Shown in pieces: positions 34,590-45,268 of a DNA stretch of 64,000 bases. The DNA is from Rhodocollybia butyracea. Its lineage: Eukaryota; Basidiomycota; Agaricomycetes; Agaricales; Omphalotaceae. The stretch's first letter is position 1. Each line of letters starts with the position of its first letter. Position numbers and translations under genes: made by a program. The notes under the pieces are model-generated. The model was not told the DNA's origin. It did not search any database and saw only the letters and a program-made list of their open reading frames with translations. Where the stretch lies: contig JADNRY010000070.1 in the NCBI GenBank assembly GCA_015501585.1, forward strand, positions 62,001 to 126,000, read 5' to 3'.

Positions 34590-36057
34590 GCTGTGGAAGA
34601 TATGATCCGTATGTCCACTGATATTTACACCTTCAAAGCTACTTATACGACTACTCCGACCACGTCGGTTACACCACTGGCACTACCACCACCACCACCA
34701 TACGAACATCGATATTTACAGCTTTGACATTTATTATTAGTGAACATTCGACGTTTCTTATCTATACGTATAAGTTGACTCGTGAGTCATAGGGTATTCA
34801 GTAAATTATAAATTATGGATTCATGGCTCTTTCAATTGTATCGTTATTTGTTTAAATGAGGTGGGTTTAGTACTTTTTTCTTCTATACAGTATACTTGCA
34901 TACTTTTAGATATCCACTCTTCTACAAATAAGTTAGTTGAATATTCATTCAACTGAGATAACTAGTACTTAACTTGGCTTCGCCCATCTAGATTCTATAG
35001 TATCTGACAGTCAGACACTTTGTCATAGATGTAGCCACGTCAAGAGGAACTTGAAAAGTTTGACATAGTTACTGAGTAATTTGAATGTGCTCACTGCTTG
35101 TGGTACGTCAGATGAGCTCATGGTATTCACCCTTGACAACCCCTAGTATTAGTAACAAGCAGAAGCGACACCGCCAGTTTCACCACTGTTCACGGGCAGG
35201 ATTTTCCAGTGGAACAAAGACTTAGACGTTTGCAGAGGCTGAGCTAGGGACAAGGCCCGGGGACGGAGGTAATCAGATGCACTGTGATCGCATCTTGGTG
35301 TTTCGGCATCTTGATTAATAGAGAAACGTACCAGTGGCATACCAGGGATACTTATGGAGTGTATCATGTATGATCATGATACTGCAGCTGGTTGATGCTT
35401 TGATTAAGGATTTTGCCTGATAACTTATAAGACAATTTCGCATGTTAGTGCTCCAGTAATTTGGTCTGTAGTGTCGCGCAGGTCACAAGCACTGAGCAGG
35501 TCCCTTTGCATATAACTTGAACTGGTAGAAGAAGCCGCGACAGCACAAAGTTTAATGTTAATTGGGCGATAGGGCGGCTCCCAAGTTCTCACCTCCTCAC
35601 CAAATGCCAAGCGAGATGGGGCATCAACGGTTGCTAGTAAGCATAGTAAAATACCAGTGCAAGGCCATACTCTGCGGCGGCAGTAGCGTACGGGTCAAGC
35701 ACAGGCAGCAGACTTTTCTCCATGGTCTTTGTAGCCGAGGTATCTAGGACAAGCCTCCATCCACATTGAACGTTATACTTGTTATTTGTGTATCAGTAAT
35801 TCAAGCCCACACCTGTGTGAATGGTGGAAGTGACTCGAGTGGAGATGATCCTGTGACAGCGACGGGCGTTGAGATGGGGCTGCGATGGGGCGGGGTGTGA
35901 TGGACACGGAGAGAGTTGTGGCGTTGAAAGTGTCCATTGATGGCATGTTCGATACTCCTAGATATTTACACTCTTACTACAGTGACTCCATACTAGAAAC
36001 TCCCCCACCCCAACCCTACCCCAAAAGGTCCTTTTAAAAAAAACGACAGCAGTCCCC
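34590..36057. other. Spacer between copies C and D
   Basis: No gene recognised; minus-strand frames at 35149-35367 and 35425-35610 have no known features. The last 130 bases hold the shared upstream block (35926-35956), preceded by a G-rich TGATGGGGCTG-type stretch. Confidence 0.4.
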
Positions 36058-37600
36058 ATGATCGCTCTTATCGCTTTCCTATTCACCATTCTCAACGTTC
36101 ATGCCGATGGAAATGTGACATGCTCAGGTTCGGCAATGGACTGGTACACTAACCTTGTCGGAGAATCTCCCTGTGAGTCTTTGGTGAGTCTAAAGCTTCA
36201 TGTGAACAAGATTTGACCGAGACAAAATCTGGTCGATTTACAGGCAAGACGTACGAGCGGTTACACCAGATATGCAATCCAGCGTGTAAGATTTTTTTAT
36301 CAGCTTGAATCAACTAAATGGCAACTTTCATGTATATCTGATATCAGTCCAAGTCGGCACCATGAGAACTAACCTTGAAACTAACGCCCCTCCGGACGTA
36401 TGCAACGAACAATCAGGTGAGTATGTCTGCCTTCAGACGTGAATTTGGACTAAGATCTTCTTCAATAGCGGACTGTTGTTGTAACTCGATTGCTTTTGCA
36501 CTTGCAATGCTTTGCCTCAAGTTCGTTCGTCCATACTACGCCGGGCCCGCTTTGAAATTTTCATTGAATATGATACATAGTTGCCAGCATAACATCGGAA
36601 CTGGCGCTGGTTATGATGCTGGTAATTATCATGGTCATGATGACTGTGTTTAATTTTAACTCCAGTTTTTTTTTTCAGGCGCTGGTGCGTATGGGTTGTA
36701 CCTGCGGGCCCCCACCACTTGCTCTCCGGTTAAAAATCAAACGTATATTCATCTTTCCAGAAAACTTTGCCTGAGCTGAATTAGACTTTTATTCTGGTAT
36801 ACTAGCCTACCCGCTTCTGTTCAGGACGCTGTCTGTAATAAGGATATAAAGATATTTGACACTCTGTATAGTCTATTTTGGGATACTGGCGCTTGGTTTT
36901 AGTTAAGTCAATTTTCGCTGTACCGACTTCAACTTGTCACTAACGTTACTTTCAGTCAATACACATGGCAAACAACTTCACTGTACATCGCCGCGCAAAA
37001 CAACAACACATTTACCCACTGTGCAGCAACAGCACGGAACAACACTTCCGGTCCTTCATCCGCCCCATCCTCTTCTAATCCTTCATCCACCCCACCTATA
37101 AAGAATCAAGATGTATCGTCAAGTTCATCTGATCTTGGTGCGGGTGCAATCGGGGGTATTGTTGGGGGCGTAATTACTGGGTTATTTGGAACCATCCTTA
37201 TCTTGTGGTTCTGGTGGAAGAAGAGAGAGGGAAAAGGGTTCCCGGACCAACCATTTCATCAGATGGGCTCAAACGCACAGGAAGTCTACAGTCAACCAGG
37301 TGAGTCTTGTGAAGATCTAGTTCGCATATGTACCCGAAATTGATTCTGTTCTTGCTAGGCGAAAATGTTTCACCATCAGACTCATACCGTTCCCAAGCCG
37401 CTAACTCATTCCCTTGGGGTCACAGCGAAGCAGGTAGCTCTGAAGAAAAAAATCAGTCGCGCTCGCCTATGTCACATCCGTTGGACAAGGTACTTTATTT
37501 AAACCAGAATCCTTCGATATTAACCATAACTACGACGATGACGGAATCAGCATCTCCCACATCCCCAGTTAGTACCACGATGTCCCAGACGGATTCATAG
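36058..37600 (+). CDS. Cys-rich single-pass membrane protein, array copy D (intact)
   Basis: Starts MIALIAFLFTILNVHAD (signal peptide), then TCSGSAMDWYTNLVGESP, TYERLHQICNP, NAPPDVCNEQSADCCCNSIA, NCQHNIGTGAGYDAG, AYGLYLRAPTTCSPVKNQT and AVCNKDIKIFDTLYSLFWDT. A Ser/Pro stalk, one span (GVITGLFGTILILWFWWKK) and a tail ending TMSQTDS follow. The exon pattern equals copy A and all junctions are in phase. The tail differs from A and lacks the PPAY terminus, so the cytosolic partners may differ. It is the most diverged intact member. Function unknown; a receptor-like surface protein is inferred. Confidence 0.8.
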
Positions 37601-38723
37601 TTTACCAGACTGGTACGCAAGAAATTGTATTCCAAGTTGTGAAAATAAGTCGTTGCATGTAGACAGAAATGTACGAGGATCTGCGCCAGATACCTGCCTT
37701 TGAACATGAACGAATCCTACAATCTCTGCTTTCGTCGCAAATTTTGAAAGACCATATATCTATCACGGAGGTAAAATGTACGGAACCACCGACCCGTCGT
37801 AGTTCCACGGAGTAGAGAAAACACGACAACAGGTACTTAGATGTCCAGTTATTCGGAGCACGGCCTGACACTCGAACGACCGCCTGGAAAGACTTGTAAA
37901 GCCTAAGCAGTCATGAGCAACATGGGGAAGATTATGGCCGGGCTGCCGCACGAAAAAACCGAAGAATCAAAAACCTCAGTCTTTTATACCTCAACCCTAA
38001 CCCTAATCTAGCCCAAACCCTAATCCGCTCTTCGAAAGAGCGCCTAATTACACAATACTTCTCGACCATTTGTTGACCATCATGCCTGTTCCATGGGAGG
38101 CTCTCATTCCTTTCGGTAACTAACTCTTCAAAGTACTTCACATATCGCGCTCCGCTCTGATATATCTCGTTTTTCCGAATACCAGGCTTAATAACAGCAA
38201 TGTTCGGAGTTTCCGGAACTTTACTGAACATGTCCACCAGAGCGCAAAACTTGGGCAAGGTCAGTGACTTTGTCGGTCTACTTGTCTTCTTAACTGACAT
38301 CTGCCCTCTGAAACCAGCCTACTCGCTATAATATCGATAACTGGGATGAGATGATGATGAGGAGAGACGAGCAATTAACGGGTCATAAGCGTGGTCAAAG
38401 AGTGCGTTACTTGCAGGCAAACTGCTTCTCCTTTTTTGCTGGTGATTAACTGTTGCTTAACTTCAGGATGACCCCGTCCCGCCACCTGGCTTCGAGACAA
38501 GTAGTGTATGGTTCACAGAGAAGACGGCATAATATACCCTCTGCACTTTGTCTCAAGGATATTTAGCCAACGCGTCTCAGTCCAAAATTGCGCTGGGTTT
38601 TCCCGAATAGAAATGTAGCTTGTATCACACAGTAACACTCGGATTCGATACCGACGTCCCAATACGTTTACTCTCCTCATTACCAGGAGAACCCAGGCAT
38701 ACGTAGTCTGCCTTAGTACATGC
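37601..38723. other. Spacer with telomere-like repeat and a hypothetical minus-strand frame
   Basis: A 122-codon minus-strand frame (37932-38300, MSVKKTSRPTKSLTLPKF) has no known domain. Within it, 37993-38025 contains two CCCTAA units and a third near-unit. No other gene signal. Confidence 0.35.
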
Positions 38724-40322
38724 TTAGCTATTCATCGACTTTTCCAACCAGGAAGCTATATCATCCACAGGTCCATTCGGACCCAAAGCATCCCGAATTT
38801 CGACAGCGGAAACCGACCCGTATCGTCGACCTTGCAGTAGTTTCTCTACGCTTTTCAGGTTCTCATCCGATATCCCCGCGTCTGTCGCTGGTGGTGCTGC
38901 TTCAGAATTTATTGAGAGTGAAAAATCGATGATGATGCCGTGCTTGGATTGAATCTTTGCGGACTAGAAGATGGAAGTAGATGAGTGAGTATTCATGTGC
39001 GGAGACGAGCACGCTTACAGCGGTACCCCACGCAAAAGTTTCGTTTATGGGGTAGGTGAACTCTGGTGTCTGGCCGTACCCCCATTCCCAACTCTGCGAA
39101 GCAAAGGGCATTCAAAATCAGAATGTCTGCTGGCTGGCCTCATTTATCGAAGAAAAGGCCTTACCGGAAGCTCTGACATCCCTGTCTGAATATATTCAAG
39201 GTCCTGATACTCTTCTTCGTTTACACTCTGTACCTATAAGAGAGCGTTATTATACGCCTCGTCTGCGCATGCGTCGAAACTCACATCATCCTCGCATTGG
39301 TATTCTTCTCGAAACGCCTGTACGACGGCATCCACAAATGATTCGTGCGTGACGCTGGGATTGAAATGCTGCAGATTGCGAACAGGAGAGCGTACAGACG
39401 CTACCCCTCTGGTTTGCATTGCGTCCTAGATGATGGGTGAGTGGGCTTTGATACTAACGATGAGAACGTTGGCAGACAAAAAGGAATCGGGTGTATAGAA
39501 AAGTCACGTCTTAAACGCGGCATAGGGATGTCTCTCGAAACAACGAGTGATTCGAAAAAAAAAGAGATATGGATCTTCGTGCGCTGGTACACACCTTTGT
39601 AGTATGCAAAAGATCACCGAGCGTGTTCAACTCTGTCGAGATGAGCATAGTTCCATGATGGTACGCACGCTTGTTCACGATTTTATACGCGGATCCAGAG
39701 ACGTAAAGTGCAAGGATAAGAACAGAGACGGAAAATAGATAGAAAGACATATCTTTTCACTGCCAACGCAAATATCATTTCGTTCGTTAACTATCGCGTC
39801 CACTTCAAGTGAACGGACAGCTCGAAGGATAACCTGAGCAGTCTTATGTCGGTCAAAGGAAGACCTAGGGAGATGTATTGAAAAGTTGGTATTTCCGAGG
39901 TCCTGAATACGGAAACTAGCAATGAATGAAGCAGAAGAGATAGTACACAGAACTTCGTACATGGTAAACTGTACCACCACCACTTCGTCTGCGAATAAAA
40001 GGAATATCCTTCCTTGAATGTAAGATAGACAAGTTGACTTCCTTCCAAGGATTCTGATTTCGTCCAATAATTACGCAAGGGTCATCGCGGTACAACAAAA
40101 GCAGAGGAGTTTTTGGTTCCTTGTGTCTGAATAGCCTGAAGGGTAAAATGGGTTTCGGACCACAGTTTTCATTTTGGTCGTAGTTTACACGAACCAGTCT
40201 TCGAAAGAGAGATTAAAGTATGGATTAGTTGAATTGGAGATGTATATCGAGTGCTGAGGACTTGTTGGCGCAGTAGAATAAAGACGGAAGAAGTTAGACC
40301 ATGGTAGTCGAGAAGAAAGCAT
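38724..40322 (-). CDS. Lipoate-protein ligase / lipoyltransferase, mitochondrial
   Basis: Start at 40322 gives MLSSRLPWSNFFRLYST, a typical mitochondrial presequence. It continues IYISNSTNPYFNLSFEDW, LLLYRDDPCVIIGRNQNPW, IPFIRRRSGGGTVYHD and LGNTNFSIHLPR. Then follow SGSAYKIVNKRAYHHGT and LHTTKDAMQTRGVASVRSPV. The C-terminal part has FASQSWEWGYGQTPEF, a lipoyltransferase landmark, and ends SWLEKSMNS. RRxSGGGTVYHD and SAYKxxxxRxxHHGT are the lipoate-AMP binding signatures of the LplA family. The enzyme attaches lipoate to E2 subunits and glycine cleavage H protein; the yeast relative is Aim22. At least six short introns. It opens a run of mitochondrial genes. Confidence 0.93.
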
Positions 40323-40512
40323 GACAGACGCGTCAAATTCAGTGGTGGTCAGCCTCAGTTTAGATGGACCCTCTATTATAAGCGAGTCTACACGGATGCG
40401 TTCTTAGCTCTAACATGCATAAATACTCAAGCATGGCCAAGTGTCCAGAAAAATGAATGATATACAGCTGTCTAGTCTCGCAGGAAGCTTATTGTCTACG
40501 GCCAGTCGTAAA

Positions 40513-41219
40513 TTATTTCTGGATGGCTTTGTATATCGGGTTCTCGACTTCATGTATTGGTTTCTGACCGTCGGGCGTTCCAGGAATGGTCTTCGTTAAG
40601 CCCTGCAGAAACGGACGAACACGGGTGAGTGGGAATGATACGCAGACAGACCATAAGTAAACGCACAAGCTTCTCAAACATACAAGAGTTTAGTGACCTT
40701 TCTGGTTTCCGACAAAGGTAGTATTCCTGAGAAAAGCGTCGAGTTGAAATGCTAGAAACTCTATAACGAACACATAACGGACCTGGTTATTGTTTTCCAG
40801 GCAGTTCCAGTGCGCTTCGAACTGCGACAAGCAGTTTTCTCTCATCTTTGTGATCCTGAGCCCAAGCAAAGATTTTAGAACTGTGGTAAATTCGAGAGAG
40901 AATACAGCACGTACAAGTCTGTCGCACATCTCGTCACCTTTCGTCCTTCCTTCAAACAATGTCCAGGTTCGCGGTTTTCTGCCTTGCAGAGCATAAAGTC
41001 CTCTATCAAGACCACGTCAATCGAGATATTCCCCGCTAATTACAGCTGGTTTAATCGCAGACCATTGAATTCTTTGCAGTACGCTCCAATGAAGAAGGCA
41101 GCACTCTTGAGCGGACCGCTTGTTACACCAAGTTCTTGAACTTTTGGAATACCATCTGGTAGCGGTGTTGGGTCGACATATGGCTTGGTTTCAACAGAGC
41201 CTGGTTGGTAAGAGCTCAT
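40513..41219 (-). CDS. NADH:ubiquinone oxidoreductase subunit NDUFA8 (complex I, 19 kDa)
   Basis: Spliced protein starts MSSYQPGSVETKPYVDPTPL and contains four CX9C motifs: CKEFNEDFMLC, CLKEGRKVTRC, CLSQFEAHWNC and CRKPERSLNSC. Connecting blocks are LENNNQEYYLC and GLTKTIPGTPDG, ending NPIYKAIQK. This is the complete NDUFA8/PGIV pattern of a twin CHCH protein imported by the Mia40 relay into the intermembrane space and built into complex I. Four introns. It is divergent from the ubiquitin-like gene with only 196 bases between start codons. Confidence 0.94.
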
Positions 41220-41415
41220 CGTTGAGCACAGTGGCCAGTGATAGTGAAATAATAAGAAGCTCGTGACTTGAGCGTCAATTATAACTTTCAAAATTCAAGC
41301 CTACTTCAATTCGCCACTTCACCAAAGATGCCAGTGAGCTTGGATCTTCGTCTTATCTTCCGATGGATGTCTCACAAAACTCTAGCCTCAGAAATCAACT
41401 CCAAAAATCTACCAA
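41220..41415. promoter_or_regulatory. Short bidirectional promoter between NDUFA8 and the ubiquitin-like gene
   Basis: 196 bases separate the two ATGs on opposite strands, leaving room only for a shared promoter. No TATA element is obvious. Confidence 0.55.
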
Positions 41416-41863
41416 ATGCTCATTCGTGCCAACAAGACAACCGTCTTTGTGACTGTGCCACCGTCAACAACAATTGGGTCGCTCAAAGCAGAGGCTTTCT
41501 CAGCTCTTACCAGTGATCTGAACGAAGAAGAAGGAATACCAAAAGTCTCTTCCGTGGAAGAATTTCACCTATGTCGTGTTCTGAAGGGGAAGCAGAGAGA
41601 ATACGAGGTTCTTGACGAACAAGACTCTATCAAAAATCTAAAGCTGGCAAATTGGGAAGTACTCTATGTACAGTTTATGGATGCTAAAGGTAAGCATCTT
41701 CCATCGCAGCGCGTATTCCTTACTTTTCGCGTTTGGTTCATTCACCGTGACTATGAATATAACGTGTTTCTTTCAACTTGCCGCATCTATAGGGGATCCA
41801 ATTCCTATAGTGGCCTCAGATCCCCCGGTAGACGACGAAGATGAAGAAACAGAGAAACAATGA
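41416..41863 (+). CDS. Small protein with ubiquitin-like fold, function unknown
   Basis: Two exons (41416-41689, 41793-41863) encode about 114 residues: MLIRANKTTVFVTVPPST, then IGSLKAEAFSALTSD, YEVLDEQDSIKNLKL, NWEVLYVQF and an acidic end DDEDEETEKQ. The alternation of a strand, a helix and an L-D-E-x-x-x-I-x-x-L turn resembles a beta-grasp domain. No diglycine is present, so it is not a conjugated modifier. I recall similar proteins as conserved hypotheticals in Agaricomycetes. An upstream ATG at 41327 opens a different, less convincing frame. Confidence 0.7.
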
Positions 41864-42997
41864 TGAAATCCCCGATGCGGAATACACGTCTGTACAAGAA
41901 ATATTGAAGCCTTTTTACCTGGTCCAGGTAGTACAACAGTACTCTCCGTTAAGAATATCTGAAGTCGACTTAAACACGAGACGCCAGCAAGGCAGGCCTA
42001 AATTTAAGTAACGAGAGTGGCTGGGGCGTTTCATCTGTGCTTTGTCCGTTGACAGAAGAAGATTCGGGATGAGGTCCCATGACGGCATCATTGTGGACCT
42101 ACAACTTAAGCTAGAGCTGCCCGGAGAGCCAAATTTGAACAGGGAAACTAGACAATAAGAGCGATGAAAAAAGGAGTCCGACCCAACCAGAACGTTTGCA
42201 CGGCTTAAGCACTCGTCGCTCGAAGCTGAATCACAGCAGACAGGCTACTTTTTTGAGAATAATTGGACAAATAATGCTTAACCATTTTAACCGGATATAT
42301 GGCTGAGTTGGATATTATACCGCGAATCAACTCCGAGAGTAAGCCTTGATGATGAGACCGCGGGTTCAATTCCTGCTGAGCCACTGAGCCAGTGAAAGAG
42401 ATTAGAAACCCCGGCAGCCCAAGCAATGAGAAGAGTGATGGTGGCCTCCACCAGCATAACCCCGGCCACCCGAGTCTACGTACCGGGGGACATCCTGAGA
42501 TACTAAAGGGCTCCTTGTATTCTCAGAGTTAGATGTTTTGTTTTGGAGTAGTGGTAATAGTTATTATACTTGGGTCCGCTGTACAGGTCTCATCCTCTAA
42601 ACGAGAGAAGCAGTGAGCTCGACCCGCCAAGGAAAGGTAGAGTCCAGACCCTCCCAGAAAGCAAGGTCAGCTAATGGATAACAGACACACATCTGACGAG
42701 TCTCGGTACGTCACCCTGCTTGCTATATACCTCTTCCGATAGTCAATGACCTCGTGAACGAACTTGGCGATGGGGACAACGTGGTCCTAGCGAAAGATGT
42801 ATTGTTTCGGGTGGTGGAGTGGCACTGTGGCAGACGAGTAATCGCAGGCAGCTATGGTGTGCTAAACAACCTTCAATCCAATATATTATTAAAGGAAAGA
42901 GTCCCAGAGCGATGTACAATTTGCAAAATTAGTAGTAGATATAAACTGAACGATAAAAAGAAAAATGGATCTATCCTTTACGCCAAGAGCATCAGCC
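41864..42997. other. Spacer with tRNA-like sequence
   Basis: At 42298-42380 an A box (TGGCTGAGTTGG) and a B box (GGGTTCAATTCC) occur about 50 bases apart. A T-stem (GCGGG/CCTGC) can be drawn, but the acceptor stem is imperfect. This looks like a tRNA relic or SINE head. No protein gene was found; plus-strand frames near 42754 are chance. Confidence 0.35.
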
Positions 42998-44794
42998 TCA
43001 GGCATGAGTGTGCTGAGTGTTTCTCCTCCGCATTACCGGCTTGTCATCAAAAATACAGCCGGGACCATCCTTAGGGGAGACCTTGCATACACCCTCTATC
43101 GTCTGGCTATCCGCCGTTTGTGATGCTGTTTGATGCAACTCCGGAGAGATAGTAACATGAGCTACGCCATACTCAGCGAAGCAATGGTGCAGACTTCTTT
43201 CAATCTCTTCCCATTCCAGAAGACTCATTCCGGACGGTACACAAACGTGAACGGAAGCAAGTATCACACTGCACAAAGGGCGATCTCAGTGGCAGGTCAC
43301 ACTAGTTTCGAGGATGGTTGAAAGCTTACCTCTGAGATAAATGCCAAACGTGTAAATCATGGACAGATAGGACATTTGAATGCTATTCCAACTTGTCAAC
43401 AAAGGAAAAAAAATCGGTATTCAGCAATTTCACGTACCCCATTCAGATCCTCTGTAAGCTTTTGCAAGTCTAGGTTGATCGGAGCGGCTTCCAAAAGAAT
43501 CCGCCCAGTTCGTGTGGCTAAAAACCAAACCAAAAGGAATAAATCGCGCCGCAGACCTGTAATCCCTGACACGCACTGAGAGGGATAGCAGATCCAAAGA
43601 TAATGAAGCTGATGAGCATAGACGCTGCGGGGTCAGCATAAAACCTTTTCGGAGAGTCGAGCTTCCATATCAAGAGGGCGGCAATGATGACGCCGATGTC
43701 TAATACTCGCATTAACGAATCGAAAGAAGAGTGAAAGGATGGGTGTAACTGACTGTTTACAGCGTCGCCGCAAAGATGAATGAGAACTGCAAGCAATCCA
43801 AAATTGTGCGAATGCTGGGTTGAGGGTTTTGCCCGAACATGATGGTGTCCAGCGTGCTATTCCTGGCGTTTCAGGAAAGAATAAGCAACATGACAGAGAA
43901 AACCATACGACTAGCTTGATTTCATCAGACACCTCGATCGCGTCGGGTCCATCTACATGTCCGTGGCCATGAGAACCATGATCTACAACATCAATGAACT
44001 TGTGTGTAAATTTGACAAGAGTCGTATCGCGAACTTGCCATGTACAAACAGAACGCTGAGAATGTTGAGAGCAAGACCAACACAGCCGACAATGAGTACG
44101 TCTTGGGGGTCTTGGACTTGTTGTATTTGAATGAATCGTTCCAGGGATTGTAGAAATATCGACAGCGCAAGCGCAAGTAGAAAGACCCCATTGAAAAAGG
44201 CACCTGCGCCACACGTTAGTTTAGCCTATGAAAGCTAGGAAGAGAAGAACGTACCAACAAGTTCGGCTCGATGGAAAGCATACGTGAAGCCTTTTCGCTA
44301 GGGTGGGAAGTTGGATACTGTTCTGGAGGTGTCCTGACATACAGACCTTGTGTCCTCGATCTTGTACCTATATAAGAGCCGTCAATATATACAAAATTTG
44401 AAGGAAGGATCTGGTATACGTACATAAGCCGCTATGAAAGCTATTGCGCTGGAGTAGCAGTTATTTCGAGTGGATAGCAAAGAAGGAGCGCGATACGGAC
44501 TATGCAACCACGTCCTGTGTTGTCCGATATTAGTATCACAAAGGCGGTCTGTAATTCGACACATACATTGAGGTAGTGAAACTATAAAGATTTAGAGACT
44601 GGAGACGATAAATTCGCGAAAAAGAACGTACTGCATCTGCAATCAACGCGATACTCTTTGTCCTAAAGCCCACTGAATGATTGATTGAGCTTAGAGTTGA
44701 AATTGTGCTTTGGGGATGACTTGCCTGATATTTCGGCAATAAAAAAAGAGGAACTGATAGCAAGGACAAATGCCAGTCGGTGGGTGCTTTTCAT
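42998..44794 (-). CDS. Zinc/cation diffusion facilitator (CDF) transporter, Zrc1/Cot1-like
   Basis: Start at 44794, MKSTHRLAFVLAISSSFF, leads through IAEISVGFRTKSIALIADA, a 15-base exon FHYLN, then KGFTYAFHRAELVG. Next are FFNGVFLLALALSIFLQSLE, PKDVLIVGCVGLALNILS and a His-rich loop DHGSHGHGHVDG. Helix 5 has LIHLCGDAVNNIGVI, then KRFYADPAASMLISF. The cytosolic domain has NVLSVHDLHVWHLS and ILASVHVCVPSG, ending NTQHTHA. The HxxxD of helix 5 (HLCGD) and the D-A-x-H of helix 2 form the transport site. Homologues move zinc (and cobalt) into the vacuole or ER lumen in exchange for protons. The first intron uses a GC donor (44673-44724). About nine introns; some small exons were not fully resolved. 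Confidence 0.87.
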
Positions 44795-45268
44795 GGTGAT
44801 ATTCGTGAAGACAAGACGAGACGACTTCGTGGAGCGTAATATAGGTGGGATTATCTTATCTTATCATTATCTGATAGAAATGTATGAGTCCCACACCTGG
44901 CTAGTAGAGTAAGTATGAACTAGTACTACCGGAGCAAGAGACTTACCAGCGAACGAGTAGTGACCTTTCAATTACATCATTCGAAACAAAGTCTCGTTGC
45001 ATTGCGTATGCGGTGACACGACTCACTGATTACAGTGACCTCAATGCGTGAGTATCACTATACCGCTCCAACCCATCAATGTGTGCAGCCTGGTAGTATG
45101 AGTCCATATTCTGCCTCAATTTGTGGTGTTTCATTACATGTTCCGGCGATTCAAAGGGAAAATACAAAGGGCAATGCTTCCTACACCGATGTCTTTGCCT
45201 TACGGCTTGTTGAAGGACCACGATGTCGATGCGGTCGTATCTAACTTTCCATTCTCTGCAACCCCTTG
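44795..45268. other. Spacer, nothing seen
   Basis: Lies between the CDF start and the 3' end of the NDUFAF3-like gene. It contains a TTATCTTATCTTATC run near 44850-44866 and no gene. Confidence 0.4.
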
